Notes under the pieces: generated by a model
Seen by the model: only the letters and a program-made list of their open reading frames with translations
Databases searched by the model: none
What the model was told of the DNA's origin: nothing
Assembly (NCBI GenBank): GCA_019104865.1
Contig: JAHRWZ010000062.1
Location: 1-64,000, forward strand
Source of the DNA: Castellaniella sp.
Lineage (GTDB): Bacteria > Pseudomonadota > Gammaproteobacteria > Burkholderiales > Burkholderiaceae_B
Reading direction: 5' to 3'
Length of the DNA: 64,000 nucleotides
Translations under genes and position numbers: made by a program
In this document: positions 28,191 to 39,024 of the stretch, piece after piece
Layout: every line of letters starts with the position of its first letter
Numbering within the stretch: the stretch's first letter is position 1

Positions 28191-30428
28191 ATGTCGATCC
28201 GACATAGCACCACCATATTCTTGCTCTGCTGCCTGGGCCTGCCACCGCCCGTGCTGTCGCAGCCGATGCCGCCGCCCGCCCCGCAGTCGGGCCAACCAGA
28301 GGCGCCGTGGGATTCGTCCCCGGCGCCTTTTTCTTTGGACGGCCGGCTGTTCGATGCGCCCGGCGACGTCGTCATCACCCGCCCCTTGATTCTGCCGGAT
28401 GACAGCGGTTTTCGTGTGCTGGCCGGGCAGACATTGAACATCCAGGGGCCGATCTGCGCGCCGGCGAGTGGTACCAGCCCCGCCGCCTGTCGTGCCGACG
28501 GAACGCCGCCCCCAACCGCATCGCTGCTGCTGAAACTGGGCGATGGCCGCCTGGCGCTGTCCGGCGCCAACACCTGGCGCGGCAATACCGTCCTGCTGCA
28601 GGGCAGTCTGGGGCTGCAATCCAACCAGGCGCTGGGGTATTGGGGCAACACGCTGGACATGGCATCCGGCACGCGGCTGGAATTGGCCGATGGCGGGACG
28701 ATCGATCAGGGACTGCGTATCCAGACCGTCGATGCCATGGCGTCCCTGATCCCGCTGGATTGGGGGCTCGGTCGGCTGCCGGCCAGCGGGGCGCCGGCCG
28801 TCCTGCGGGTGGCCACCGGCACGGCGACGTGGCGGGGTCCGATCACGGCCCTGGCACCGCTGGAAAAAGACGGCGCCGGCACCCTGCGGCTGCTGGGCAC
28901 CGGGTATGCGCCGAATGACCCGCTGCTGCTGCGCGAGGGTGGCCTGCAGGTCGGCGAAGGCGGCCTGGATGCCGGCCACCTGTGGTTCGGTGCGATACAT
29001 GGCATGCCGGGCACCACGCTGTCGGGCACCGGGCTGATCCTGGATGCCCAGGTGGCGGGGCATGTGCAGCCGGGCACCCCGCAGTCCGTGGGCACCCTGC
29101 TGTTCGGCAATCACCTGCGGCTGGCCGATACGGCCCAGGCCCGAATCCGCATCGATGCTGCGGGCCAGGCCGATCAGCTGTGGTCCCTAGGCACGGCTCG
29201 CCTGGGCGGCGAGCTGCTGGTCATGCCCACTGCGGGGAATTGGACGCCCGCCACCCGCTGGACCATCGTCCGCGCCGATGGCGGGCTGGACTATACCGCC
29301 CTGGGCACCACCGATCCAGCAGCCACCACCCCGGTCGGCCTGTCGAGCGGGGGTGGACGCTTCAGCCGGGTTCGCAGCAGTGTGCGCTACCTCGATCCCG
29401 TCCTGAGCTATGGCCCCACATCCGTCACCCTGGGCTTGCAATACAACGCCCTGGGCCTGAACACGGCCGATTCCAGCTGGCGCAGTGCCCTGCTGGAAGA
29501 CAGCCGCTTCCCGCGCGAATCCGCCCTGATGCATACCGCCAGCGGCCGCGCCTGGGCGCAGACCTGGGCCGTCAACAGTGAACGGACGGGTAGCGGTAGC
29601 CTGCTGGGCGACGACCGCGACACCGGCGGGCTGCAGATCGGCGTCAGCCGCCCGCTGGCCCGGGATTGGCACTGGGCCGCGTTCGCAGGCGTGCAGAACA
29701 GCCGCCAGCGCACCATGGGGCCAGCGGGCATGGAACCCGATGGCAGCGGCCCGGGCGGCGCCTACCGCCTGCGGGACGAGTCGGTCCACGCTGGCCTGGG
29801 GCTGGCGTATACCGCGCCGGCCCTGTCCCTGACCCTGGGCACCGCCCAATCGTGGCATCGGGCGACCATCAGCCGCCAGGCCGATCCGTCCGAACCCGAT
29901 CTGCGCAGCCAGGCCCGTGCCACCTTAAGCCAGATCTGGGCCGAAGCCCGCCTGCGGCAGCCGTTGCCGCTGGGTGACTGGGGCATTGTCCCCTGGGCTC
30001 GCGCCGGGTGGCTGCATCTGCGCCGCGCCGACGTGCAGGAAACCGGCGGCCTGGCGGCCGTCACGCTGCCGGCGCAGACCGACCGGCGATGGCTGACCCA
30101 TCTGGGTATTCAGGCGGAGCGCCGCTGGCCAACCCCGCACGGCGACGCCGTTCTGGGGGCGGAGCTCAGTGCGCGCAGCCTGTGGGGTGGGCGCACTTTA
30201 TCCAGCCAGCAGGCCTATCGTGCCGATCCGGACGTCCTGTTCCAGGCGGTTGCCTTGCCGCTTAGCCGGCATGTGCTGGGGCTGGATGTGGGGGTGGATG
30301 CGCCTGCCACGCGCCGTGCCCGTATCCGGCTAGCCTATACCGGCCAGTATGGCAGCGGGCAGATGCAGCATGGGGTCTGGCTGGGGATCAGCATCGCGCT
30401 GGATGGGAAGCTGGCGGATATGAAGTAG
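28191..30428 (+). CDS. Autotransporter (type Va) outer-membrane protein
   Basis: 745 residues. Signal peptide about 1-23 (hydrophobic IFLLCCLGLPPPVLS). The passenger, about 30-470, contains autotransporter-associated beta repeats (GDGRLALSGANTWRGNTVLLQGSLGL near 117-142; LEKDGAGTLRLLGTG near 224). The C-terminal domain, about 485-745, is an autotransporter barrel (AWAQTWAVNSERTGSG, GGLQIGVSRPL, YRLRDESVHAGLGLAYT). AGGAGAC precedes the ATG. The passenger is short and has no protease or adhesin signature that I recognise. The C-terminus ends DGKLADMK instead of the usual terminal aromatic residue, which may affect BAM recognition. Confidence 0.82.
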   Translation: MSIRHSTTIFLLCCLGLPPPVLSQPMPPPAPQSGQPEAPWDSSPAPFSLDGRLFDAPGDVVITRPLILPDDSGFRVLAGQTLNIQGPICAPASGTSPAACRADGTPPPTASLLLKLGDGRLALSGANTWRGNTVLLQGSLGLQSNQALGYWGNTLDMASGTRLELADGGTIDQGLRIQTVDAMASLIPLDWGLGRLPASGAPAVLRVATGTATWRGPITALAPLEKDGAGTLRLLGTGYAPNDPLLLREGGLQVGEGGLDAGHLWFGAIHGMPGTTLSGTGLILDAQVAGHVQPGTPQSVGTLLFGNHLRLADTAQARIRIDAAGQADQLWSLGTARLGGELLVMPTAGNWTPATRWTIVRADGGLDYTALGTTDPAATTPVGLSSGGGRFSRVRSSVRYLDPVLSYGPTSVTLGLQYNALGLNTADSSWRSALLEDSRFPRESALMHTASGRAWAQTWAVNSERTGSGSLLGDDRDTGGLQIGVSRPLARDWHWAAFAGVQNSRQRTMGPAGMEPDGSGPGGAYRLRDESVHAGLGLAYTAPALSLTLGTAQSWHRATISRQADPSEPDLRSQARATLSQIWAEARLRQPLPLGDWGIVPWARAGWLHLRRADVQETGGLAAVTLPAQTDRRWLTHLGIQAERRWPTPHGDAVLGAELSARSLWGGRTLSSQQAYRADPDVLFQAVALPLSRHVLGLDVGVDAPATRRARIRLAYTGQYGSGQMQHGVWLGISIALDGKLADMK
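30210..30319 (+). repeat. Autotransporter 3' segment duplicated at 31816-31933
   Basis: This part of the autotransporter barrel (QAYRADPDV...LPLSRHVLGLDVGVDAPA) recurs as a decayed copy about 1.6 kb downstream, beyond the ligase gene and in the same orientation. Confidence 0.75.
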
Positions 30429-30488
30429 TGGGGTGACGCATTCGTCACGGGTCTGCGCTGCATCGCCAACAGGCGGTGCGGCGCCCGA

Positions 30489-31781
30489 TTATTCCTCCCC
30501 CCGCATCGCCGCCCACCAGATCGCCAGCGACACCACGAAGAACATCACCCCGTTGTTGCGCCCCAGGATCACCTGCGTCAGGCCGAATGCGGCAAAGGCC
30601 GCCGGCAGGCTGGCGCCGCAGCAGGCCAGCACGCGCACGGCGATGTCCGCATGTCGCAGACGCTGCGCGAAATACCAGAAGCTGGCGATCAGCAGCGCCA
30701 GGAATGCCACCAACGCCAGCGTGCCCTGGTGCAGCCAGATCTCGAGAAACTGGTTGTGGGTGTTGGACAGAGTCCCCACAAACGGCTTGATGCGCCCGGC
30801 CTGGATCAACGTCTGCAGATGCGCGTCGTAATCGACATAGCTCCAGCCCAGCAGCGGGCGGTCGGGGATGCTGATCAGGGCGGCCTTCCAGGCCTCTAGC
30901 CGGGAACCGACGTTGTTTGTGGCGTCGCCCTGCTGACTGTAGGCCTGCCATTCGGAAAAAGCCCTGTCGAAGCGGCCTTCGGCGAACTGTCCCGCAGTCA
31001 GCAGCGTGAAGGCCAGTGTGATGGCGACCACCAGCAGGCCACACCCTACCAGCACGACACGGACATGTTCCCGACGGATCAGCGTCACAGCGGCCAGAAT
31101 GATCATGATCGGTAGCGCTACGAGCCCACCGCGCGTGGCGGACGCGATAAAGGCATACACCCCCGCCAGCGACCCAGCCAACAGCAGCGCCGTCCAGCCG
31201 ATGCGATGGCGGATGGCCATCAACGCCGCGCCCAGCAGGCACCAGAACGCCATGATCAGCGCCATGTCGCCGAACGGGATGGCGCTGGTGATGAATCCAG
31301 ACGCTCGGTCGAACTCCATTCGGTGAATTTGCCACCAGGCTACAGCAGCCGCCCCCATGCAGCCCAGCGCCAGCGCGGCCCATAACCAGTCCATGCGCAG
31401 GCGGGCCCGGCGCAGGCCCCAGACCACCGGGATCACCAACAGATAGCGGACTCCCTGGTCCAGGTATTTCCCCTCATCCCCATGCCAGGTGACTGCGACG
31501 GCGTTCATCAGAAAAACCGCTGCCAGCAGGATACACAGTGTCCGGTCCTGAACCGACCAGGCGGCGGTGTGCGGCGCCTGTGCCAGACGCCGCTGCCACA
31601 GACCCGCCAGCGCACCAGCCAACAGCAGCCCGGCCCCCCAGGAATAGCCGTTGGGTACCGACAGCGTCAGCAGAAAGAACAGAGCCGCGCTGGCGGTCAT
31701 CCAGACCGACAGCCGGGGGGAACCAGCCAGCGACGCTTGCATACGCGAGATCAGAAGAAACAGAGAGGAAAAGTGACGCAT
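30489..31781 (-). CDS. waaL: O-antigen ligase / Wzy-type polymerase family membrane protein (WaaL-like)
   Basis: 430-residue inner-membrane protein with about ten or more hydrophobic segments and a large periplasmic loop. The conserved Wzy_C region SNTHNQFLEIWLHQGTLALVAFLALL carries the His considered essential in WaaL. The loop has the usual charged stretch (GRFDRAFSEWQAYSQQGDATNNVGSRLEAWKAAL). Its position, separate from the operon and on the opposite strand, with a different Wzy candidate at 56885-59185, favours the ligase that joins O antigen to lipid A-core. A truncated copy of its 3' end is at 27921-28061. Confidence 0.82.
   Translation of the reverse strand: MRHFSSLFLLISRMQASLAGSPRLSVWMTASAALFFLLTLSVPNGYSWGAGLLLAGALAGLWQRRLAQAPHTAAWSVQDRTLCILLAAVFLMNAVAVTWHGDEGKYLDQGVRYLLVIPVVWGLRRARLRMDWLWAALALGCMGAAAVAWWQIHRMEFDRASGFITSAIPFGDMALIMAFWCLLGAALMAIRHRIGWTALLLAGSLAGVYAFIASATRGGLVALPIMIILAAVTLIRREHVRVVLVGCGLLVVAITLAFTLLTAGQFAEGRFDRAFSEWQAYSQQGDATNNVGSRLEAWKAALISIPDRPLLGWSYVDYDAHLQTLIQAGRIKPFVGTLSNTHNQFLEIWLHQGTLALVAFLALLIASFWYFAQRLRHADIAVRVLACCGASLPAAFAAFGLTQVILGRNNGVMFFVVSLAIWWAAMRGEE
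30502..30617 (-). repeat. Ligase 3' segment, direct repeat of 27946-28061
   Basis: 116 bases with six mismatches to the other copy and the same orientation, 2.56 kb apart. The repeats enclose exactly the autotransporter gene and could recombine to delete it. Confidence 0.85.
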
Positions 31782-31815
31782 TGTACCGGGCTCAATGGGG
31801 TTTCGGCTGCCTCGA

Positions 31816-31933
31816 CAGGCCTATCGTGCCGATCCCGGCCGTCACGTTCCAGGCCGCCGGCCTGCCCCTGAGCCGGCATGTGCTGGGGCTGGATGTGGGC
31901 GTGAACGCGCCAGCCAAGCGCCGCATCGCGTGA
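31816..31933 (+). pseudogene. Remnant of an autotransporter 3' end
   Basis: Starts abruptly at 31816 with bases matching 30210 onward of the autotransporter. An extra C near 31835 (GATCCC instead of GATCC) shifts the frame, after which VTFQAAGLPLSRHVLGLDVGVNAPAKRR matches the barrel. A stop follows at 31931-31933. It lies between the ligase start and the O-antigen operon leader. Confidence 0.78.
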
Positions 31934-32115
31934 CAGGCAGTGCGGCGTCTGAAAACGCAATCAACGCCGTGGTGACGCGTCATTCAAATCGTGTTGCATG
32001 TGATTCTTGGGAACGTCCGGCCCCATGGTGTACTATCGCGTTCACGTCTTGAACAACCTAAAAGCGCTTGCTGACCGTGTCACAGCACGGCGGTAGTGTG
32101 CCTGAAGCCTAGTCC
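31934..32115 (+). promoter_or_regulatory. Leader and presumed promoter of the O-antigen operon
   Basis: Non-coding stretch before wlbB. A candidate promoter is TTGGGA (32007-32012), 18-base spacer, TACTAT (32031-32036). The ops element lies about 50 bases downstream of that -10 box, where an RfaH loading site is expected. The promoter boxes are weak matches. Confidence 0.4.
32089..32100 (+). promoter_or_regulatory. ops element (RfaH recruitment site)
   Basis: GGCGGTAGTGTG matches the E. coli ops GGCGGTAGCGTG at 11 of 12 positions. It is in the untranslated leader, 15 bases before the first gene of a polysaccharide operon of at least 31 kb, in sense orientation, and an rfaH-like gene is 4.2 kb upstream. 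The single change (C to T at position 9) would turn a G-C pair of the ops hairpin into a G-T pair. Confidence 0.85.
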
Positions 32116-32691
32116 ATGTCCCACTACCAGCATGAAACTGCCATCGTCGATGACGGCGCTCAGATCGGCGAAGGATCCCGCGTCTGGCATTTCGTTCACG
32201 TCTGCGGCGGTGCGCGCATCGGTGCCGGGGTCTCCCTGGGGCAGAACGTTTTCGTCGGTAACAAGGTCGTCATCGGCGACCGCTGCAAGATTCAGAACAA
32301 CGTCTCCGTCTACGACAACGTCACCCTGGAAGAGGGTGTGTTCTGCGGCCCCAGCATGGTGTTTACCAACGTCTACAACCCCAGATCCCTGATCGAGCGC
32401 AAGGACGAGTACCGCGACACCCTGGTCAAAAAGGGCGCGACCCTGGGCGCCAACTGCACCGTCGTCTGCGGCGTCACCATCGGCGAATTCGCCTTCATCG
32501 GGGCGGGCGCCGTCGTCAACAAAGACGTCAAGCCCTATGCCCTGATGGTCGGCGTGCCCGCCCGCCAGATCGGCTGGATGAGCGAGCACGGCGAACAACT
32601 GGGCCTGCCTCTGAGCGGCAATGGCGAAGCCGTCTGCACCCGTACCGGCGCCACCTACCGCCTGACTGATGGCCAGTGCGCCCGCGTCTGA
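32116..32691 (+). CDS. wlbB: UDP-2-acetamido-3-amino-2,3-dideoxy-glucuronate N-acetyltransferase
   Basis: 191-residue left-handed beta-helix acetyltransferase of the WlbB/WbpD type, which acetylates the 3-amino group on the way to UDP-GlcNAc3NAcA. Hexapeptide repeats run from about residue 10 to 150 ([64 protein letters not shown]). [37 protein letters not shown] is very typical. It is the first gene after the ops element and sits 20 bases before the aminotransferase gene. Confidence 0.92.
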   Translation: MSHYQHETAIVDDGAQIGEGSRVWHFVHVCGGARIGAGVSLGQNVFVGNKVVIGDRCKIQNNVSVYDNVTLEEGVFCGPSMVFTNVYNPRSLIERKDEYRDTLVKKGATLGANCTVVCGVTIGEFAFIGAGAVVNKDVKPYALMVGVPARQIGWMSEHGEQLGLPLSGNGEAVCTRTGATYRLTDGQCARV

Positions 32692-32711
32692 TATCCCATA
32701 CCCAAAATCTC

Positions 32712-35137
<2,426 letters not shown>

Positions 35138-35141
<4 letters not shown>

Positions 35142-36208
35142 AGCTTTTAACCGTCATCGGAGCGCGTCCGCAGTTCATTAAGGCTGCAGCCGTCTCCCGC
35201 GTGCTGGCCACGCAGTATCCGGCTGCGCGGGAAGTCCTAGTTCATACCGGCCAGCATTATGACACCAACATGTCTGATGTGTTCTTCGATGAACTCGACA
35301 TTCCCAAGCCGGATCACCATCTGGGCGTGGGCGGCGGGTCCCACGGGCAGAATACTGGCCGCATGCTGGAAAAACTGGATGCGTTGATGACCCAGGAAAA
35401 ACCCGACTGGGTACTGGTGTATGGCGATACCGATAGCACGCTGGCTGGGGCACTGGCCGCCGCCAAGCTGCACATCCCGGTGGCCCATGTCGAGGCGGGG
35501 CTCAGATCCTTCAATCGCCGGATGCCGGAGGAAATCAACCGAGTGCTGACCGATCATGTCGCCGACCTGTTGTTTGCGCCGACCCGAGTCGCGCAGCGAA
35601 ATCTGCAGAACGAGGGCGTTGTGGATTCAATGATCCACGTGGTGGGCGACGTCATGTACGATGCAGCCCTGTACTACAAGGCACTGGCCAGAAAGCCTGC
35701 ATGGTTTGATGCGTTGGAGATTGGAAATTTCGCCTTGTGCACTATCCACCGGGCCGAAAACACGGATGATCCTCAACGGATGCAAGGCATCCTGGCGGGG
35801 CTGGGAGAATCTAGGCTGCCTGTGGTGCTGCCCCTGCATCCTCGGACCAGGAAGCAGCTGGCGCAGTTTCATCTGAGTCTGCCGGATACGATCCGCGCAG
35901 TGGATCCTGTCGGATATCTGGAAATGGTCTGGCTGGAATCGCATTGCAGCCAGATTGTCACGGATTCGGGCGGCGTACAGAAAGAGGCCTATTTCCACGG
36001 AAAGCCTTGCGTCACCTTGAGGGATGAGACTGAGTGGGTCGAGTTGGTGGAGGTCGGGATGAATGTGTTGGTTGGGGCAGATACGGACCGCATCCAGGCC
36101 GCTATGGCAGGTACCTGGGGGTTGGGGCATGATCAGCAAGGTATGTATGGGTGGGGTGACAGTGCCCGGCGCTTGCTAAGTGCGCTGATCAGCGAGGTTC
36201 TGCGGTGA
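35138..36208 (+). CDS. wlbD: UDP-GlcNAc3NAcA 2-epimerase (WlbD/WbpI, WecB family)
   Basis: 356-residue non-hydrolysing UDP-sugar 2-epimerase. GARPQFIKAAAVSRVL, VLVHTGQHYDTNMSDVFF, VYGDTDSTLAGALAAAKLHIPVAHVEAGLRSFNRRMPEEINR and TDSGGVQKEAYFHGKPCVTLR are family signatures. The GRMLEKLDALM region and the gene context with wlbA/B/C point to the WbpI/WlbD substrate (UDP-2,3-diacetamido-2,3-dideoxyglucuronate to the mannuronate form) rather than plain UDP-GlcNAc. It overlaps both neighbours by four bases. Confidence 0.9.
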
Positions 36209-37968
36209 CTATTTTCCAACTAGCCAGGGGGTTTTGGGCGCATCTTAAAACCCGACGTAAGCAGCAACTTGCTGTTTTGCTGGTTCTCATGATTTTGGCG
36301 TCTTTTGCCGAGGTCTTAAGTCTCGGGGCAGTACTGCCGTTTCTTGGAGTATTAACTCAACCTGAGCGAGTCTTCACCTATCCTCCTATTCAGGGGTGGC
36401 TTGCATGGATGCGGCTCAATGAGCCGCGAGATCTGTTAATGCCGATTACTCTGGTATTCATCTCGGCGGTTTTGTTGGCGGGAATGGTCCGCTTGTTGCT
36501 CTTGTATTTCAGTACAAAACTGTCTTATGCGATTGGTGCAGATTTCAGTTATGAAATATACCGTCGTACATTATATCAACCATACACTGTACATATATCG
36601 CGCAACAGTAGTGAGGTCATAAGCGGAGTCACAGATAAAGTCTCGGCTGTAATAAATTATTTTTTGACGCCTATTTTAAGTCTGTTTGGTAATTGTGTTA
36701 TTTTAATTTCGATTCTGAGTGCGTTATTGGTTGTTAATCCCTGGGTGTCACTGATTACCTTTATTGGGTTTGGTTTGATTTACGGTGGGGTGATTATCGT
36801 AACGCGCAAGCGACTTGCTGCCTATAGCGCGCAAATTGCAGATAAATCCACGCAAGTTGTCAAGATTCTGCAGGAGGGTTTGGGTGGAATACGGGACGTC
36901 TTGATTGATGGTTCTCAAGAAGCCTATAGCCGCTTGTACCAGAGAGCAGATGTTCCTTTGCGCAATGCTTACGCTGGCAGTGTCATTATCGGGGGCGCTC
37001 CGCGGTTCGCGGCGGAGGCGTTAGGCATGGCTTTCATCGCTATCCTTGCTTACCTGATGGCAAGCAAGGAGGGGGAGATTGGTAATGCTATTGCTTTGTT
37101 GGGAGTCTTGGCTTTAGGGGCGCAGCGACTGCTCCCGGTGCTGCAGCAGGGTTATATGTCTATTATTTTGCTGCGCAGTGGTCGATATTCTTTGCGAGAC
37201 GCTTTGTCGCTACTGAATCAACCTATGAATGAAGCTCTTTGTGGTGCTGGGGTTGCTGGTTTGCCGTTTTTACAAGGAATCAGTATGAGGCATATGAGCT
37301 TTCGCTACTCGGATAATACGCCGCTGGTTTTGCGTAATCTGAACTTATGGATTCCAAAAGGTGGTCGAACGGGTTTCATTGGCGCAACGGGAAGCGGGAA
37401 AAGCACACTATTAGACATCGTGATGGGGCTTTTGCTGCCTACCGAGGGAGGTGTGTGGATTGATGGTATTAAGTTAGACTCTTCTACGCAACGTGCTTGG
37501 CATTGCTATATTGCTCATGTCCCACAGAATATCTATCTATCGGATGCGAGCATCTCGGAAAATATTGCTTTTGGTGTGCCTCCAGATCAGATTGATCTGG
37601 ATAGGGTATATTGCGCTGCGCAGCAAGCGCAGATCGCAGGGGATATCGATACTTTCCCGGATAGGTATGACACAAATGTGGGTGAGAGAGGTGTGCGCCT
37701 TTCTGGTGGGCAGCGACAGCGCATCGGTATCGCCAGGGCGCTGTATAAGCAGGCAGCGGTTATTATATTTGATGAGGCTACTAGTGCACTTGATAATGAA
37801 ACAGAACGCGCGGTCATGGATGCGATTGATGGTCTAGATAGAAATTTAACCATATTGATGGTTGCGCATAGGTTATCAACCTTGGAGCGCTGTGATCAGG
37901 TTGTCGAACTCTGGCAGGGGGGAGTTCGCCGTGTGGGATCTTATGCCGAGATCGTGAGGTCAGTGTAA
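36205..37968 (+). CDS. ABC-type flippase, fused membrane and ATPase domains (PglK/MsbA-like)
   Basis: 587 residues. The membrane domain with about six helices (about 20-330) is followed by an ATPase domain: Walker A GATGSGKST (about 394-402), signature [16 protein letters not shown], Walker B AVIIFDEATSALD, and the H-loop VAHRLS. Such half-transporters flip lipid-linked oligosaccharides (PglK) or lipids. The start is GTG overlapping the wlbD stop (GTGA). Codon use is distinctly more AT-rich than in the wlb genes, so it was probably acquired separately. No Wzx flippase is seen in the window, so it may export the undecaprenyl-linked repeat unit. Confidence 0.88.
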   Translation: MTIFQLARGFWAHLKTRRKQQLAVLLVLMILASFAEVLSLGAVLPFLGVLTQPERVFTYPPIQGWLAWMRLNEPRDLLMPITLVFISAVLLAGMVRLLLLYFSTKLSYAIGADFSYEIYRRTLYQPYTVHISRNSSEVISGVTDKVSAVINYFLTPILSLFGNCVILISILSALLVVNPWVSLITFIGFGLIYGGVIIVTRKRLAAYSAQIADKSTQVVKILQEGLGGIRDVLIDGSQEAYSRLYQRADVPLRNAYAGSVIIGGAPRFAAEALGMAFIAILAYLMASKEGEIGNAIALLGVLALGAQRLLPVLQQGYMSIILLRSGRYSLRDALSLLNQPMNEALCGAGVAGLPFLQGISMRHMSFRYSDNTPLVLRNLNLWIPKGGRTGFIGATGSGKSTLLDIVMGLLLPTEGGVWIDGIKLDSSTQRAWHCYIAHVPQNIYLSDASISENIAFGVPPDQIDLDRVYCAAQQAQIAGDIDTFPDRYDTNVGERGVRLSGGQRQRIGIARALYKQAAVIIFDEATSALDNETERAVMDAIDGLDRNLTILMVAHRLSTLERCDQVVELWQGGVRRVGSYAEIVRSV

Positions 37969-38022
37969 GGGGGGCGTGCTATCCCTACATCTGGAAATTG
38001 GGGCGTTTAGAATAGAAAGGCT

Positions 38023-39021
38023 ATGTTGAAAGAAAAAACCATCCTGATTACTGGAGGGACGGGATCCTTCGGCCATACGTTTGTGCCCATGACGCTGGCT
38101 CGCTATAACCCAAAGCGTCTAATCATTCTGTCGCGCGATGAAATGAAACAGTGGGAGATGGCTAAACTGTATGGTGGAGATTCCCGGGTGCGGTTTTTCA
38201 TTGGTGATGTACGCGACAAGGACCGGTTGTATCGGGCCTTGGATGGGGTCGATTATGTTGTGCATGCGGCAGCGACCAAGATCGTGCCCACAGCGGAATA
38301 CAATCCCTTCGAGTGCGTCAAAACCAATGTCATGGGGGCGATGAATCTGATTGATGCTTGCATCGATCAGGGGGTCAAGCGGGTTGTGGCCTTGTCCACG
38401 GATAAGGCGAGCAGTCCGATTAATCTCTATGGTGCGACCAAGCTTGCATCGGACAAGCTGTTTGTAGCGGGTAATTCCTATTCCGGGGCGCATGGAACGC
38501 GCTTTGCGGTCGTGCGTTATGGCAATGTAATGGGCTCGCGGGGCTCGGTGATTCCCTTTTTCATGTCACTGCGTCCGGAGGGAGAACTGCCCATTACTGA
38601 TACGCGCATGACGCGCTTCATGATTTCCCTGGAGCAGGGGGTGGAATTGGTCTGGCATGCCTTCGATGACATGGTAGGGGGTGAAATCTATGTGAAGAAG
38701 ATCCCCTCGATGAAGGTCACGGATCTGGCGCGCGTGATCGCGCCGCAGGCCCGTCACAAGATCATTGGGATTCGTCCGGGCGAGAAGCTGCATGAACAGA
38801 TGATTGGGGCCGAAGACTCTTTCTATACTTACGAATATCCCGAGCATTATAAGATACTACCGGCGATCAATGGCTGGTGCGATACTCCCGAACGCATCAA
38901 GGATGGCAAGAAGGTGCCCGAGGGGTTTACCTACGCGAGCGATCAGAATCCGGAGTGGATGGCGCCCGATACCTTGCGTGCCTGGATCGATGGCAACGCC
39001 AACAAGATTGGCAGGATCTGA
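38023..39021 (+). CDS. pseB: UDP-GlcNAc 4,6-dehydratase (inverting) PseB
   Basis: 332-residue short-chain dehydrogenase-like enzyme, first step of pseudaminic acid synthesis. NAD-binding ITGGTGSFGHTFV at the N-terminus, the HAAATKIVPTAEYNPFECVKTNV stretch, and STDKASSPINLYGATKLASDKLF with the YxxxK pair are as in PseB/FlaA1. The ATG lies 54 bases after the flippase gene and begins the pse block. It ends three bases before pseC. Confidence 0.93.
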   Translation: MLKEKTILITGGTGSFGHTFVPMTLARYNPKRLIILSRDEMKQWEMAKLYGGDSRVRFFIGDVRDKDRLYRALDGVDYVVHAAATKIVPTAEYNPFECVKTNVMGAMNLIDACIDQGVKRVVALSTDKASSPINLYGATKLASDKLFVAGNSYSGAHGTRFAVVRYGNVMGSRGSVIPFFMSLRPEGELPITDTRMTRFMISLEQGVELVWHAFDDMVGGEIYVKKIPSMKVTDLARVIAPQARHKIIGIRPGEKLHEQMIGAEDSFYTYEYPEHYKILPAINGWCDTPERIKDGKKVPEGFTYASDQNPEWMAPDTLRAWIDGNANKIGRI

Positions 39022-39024
39022 GCC

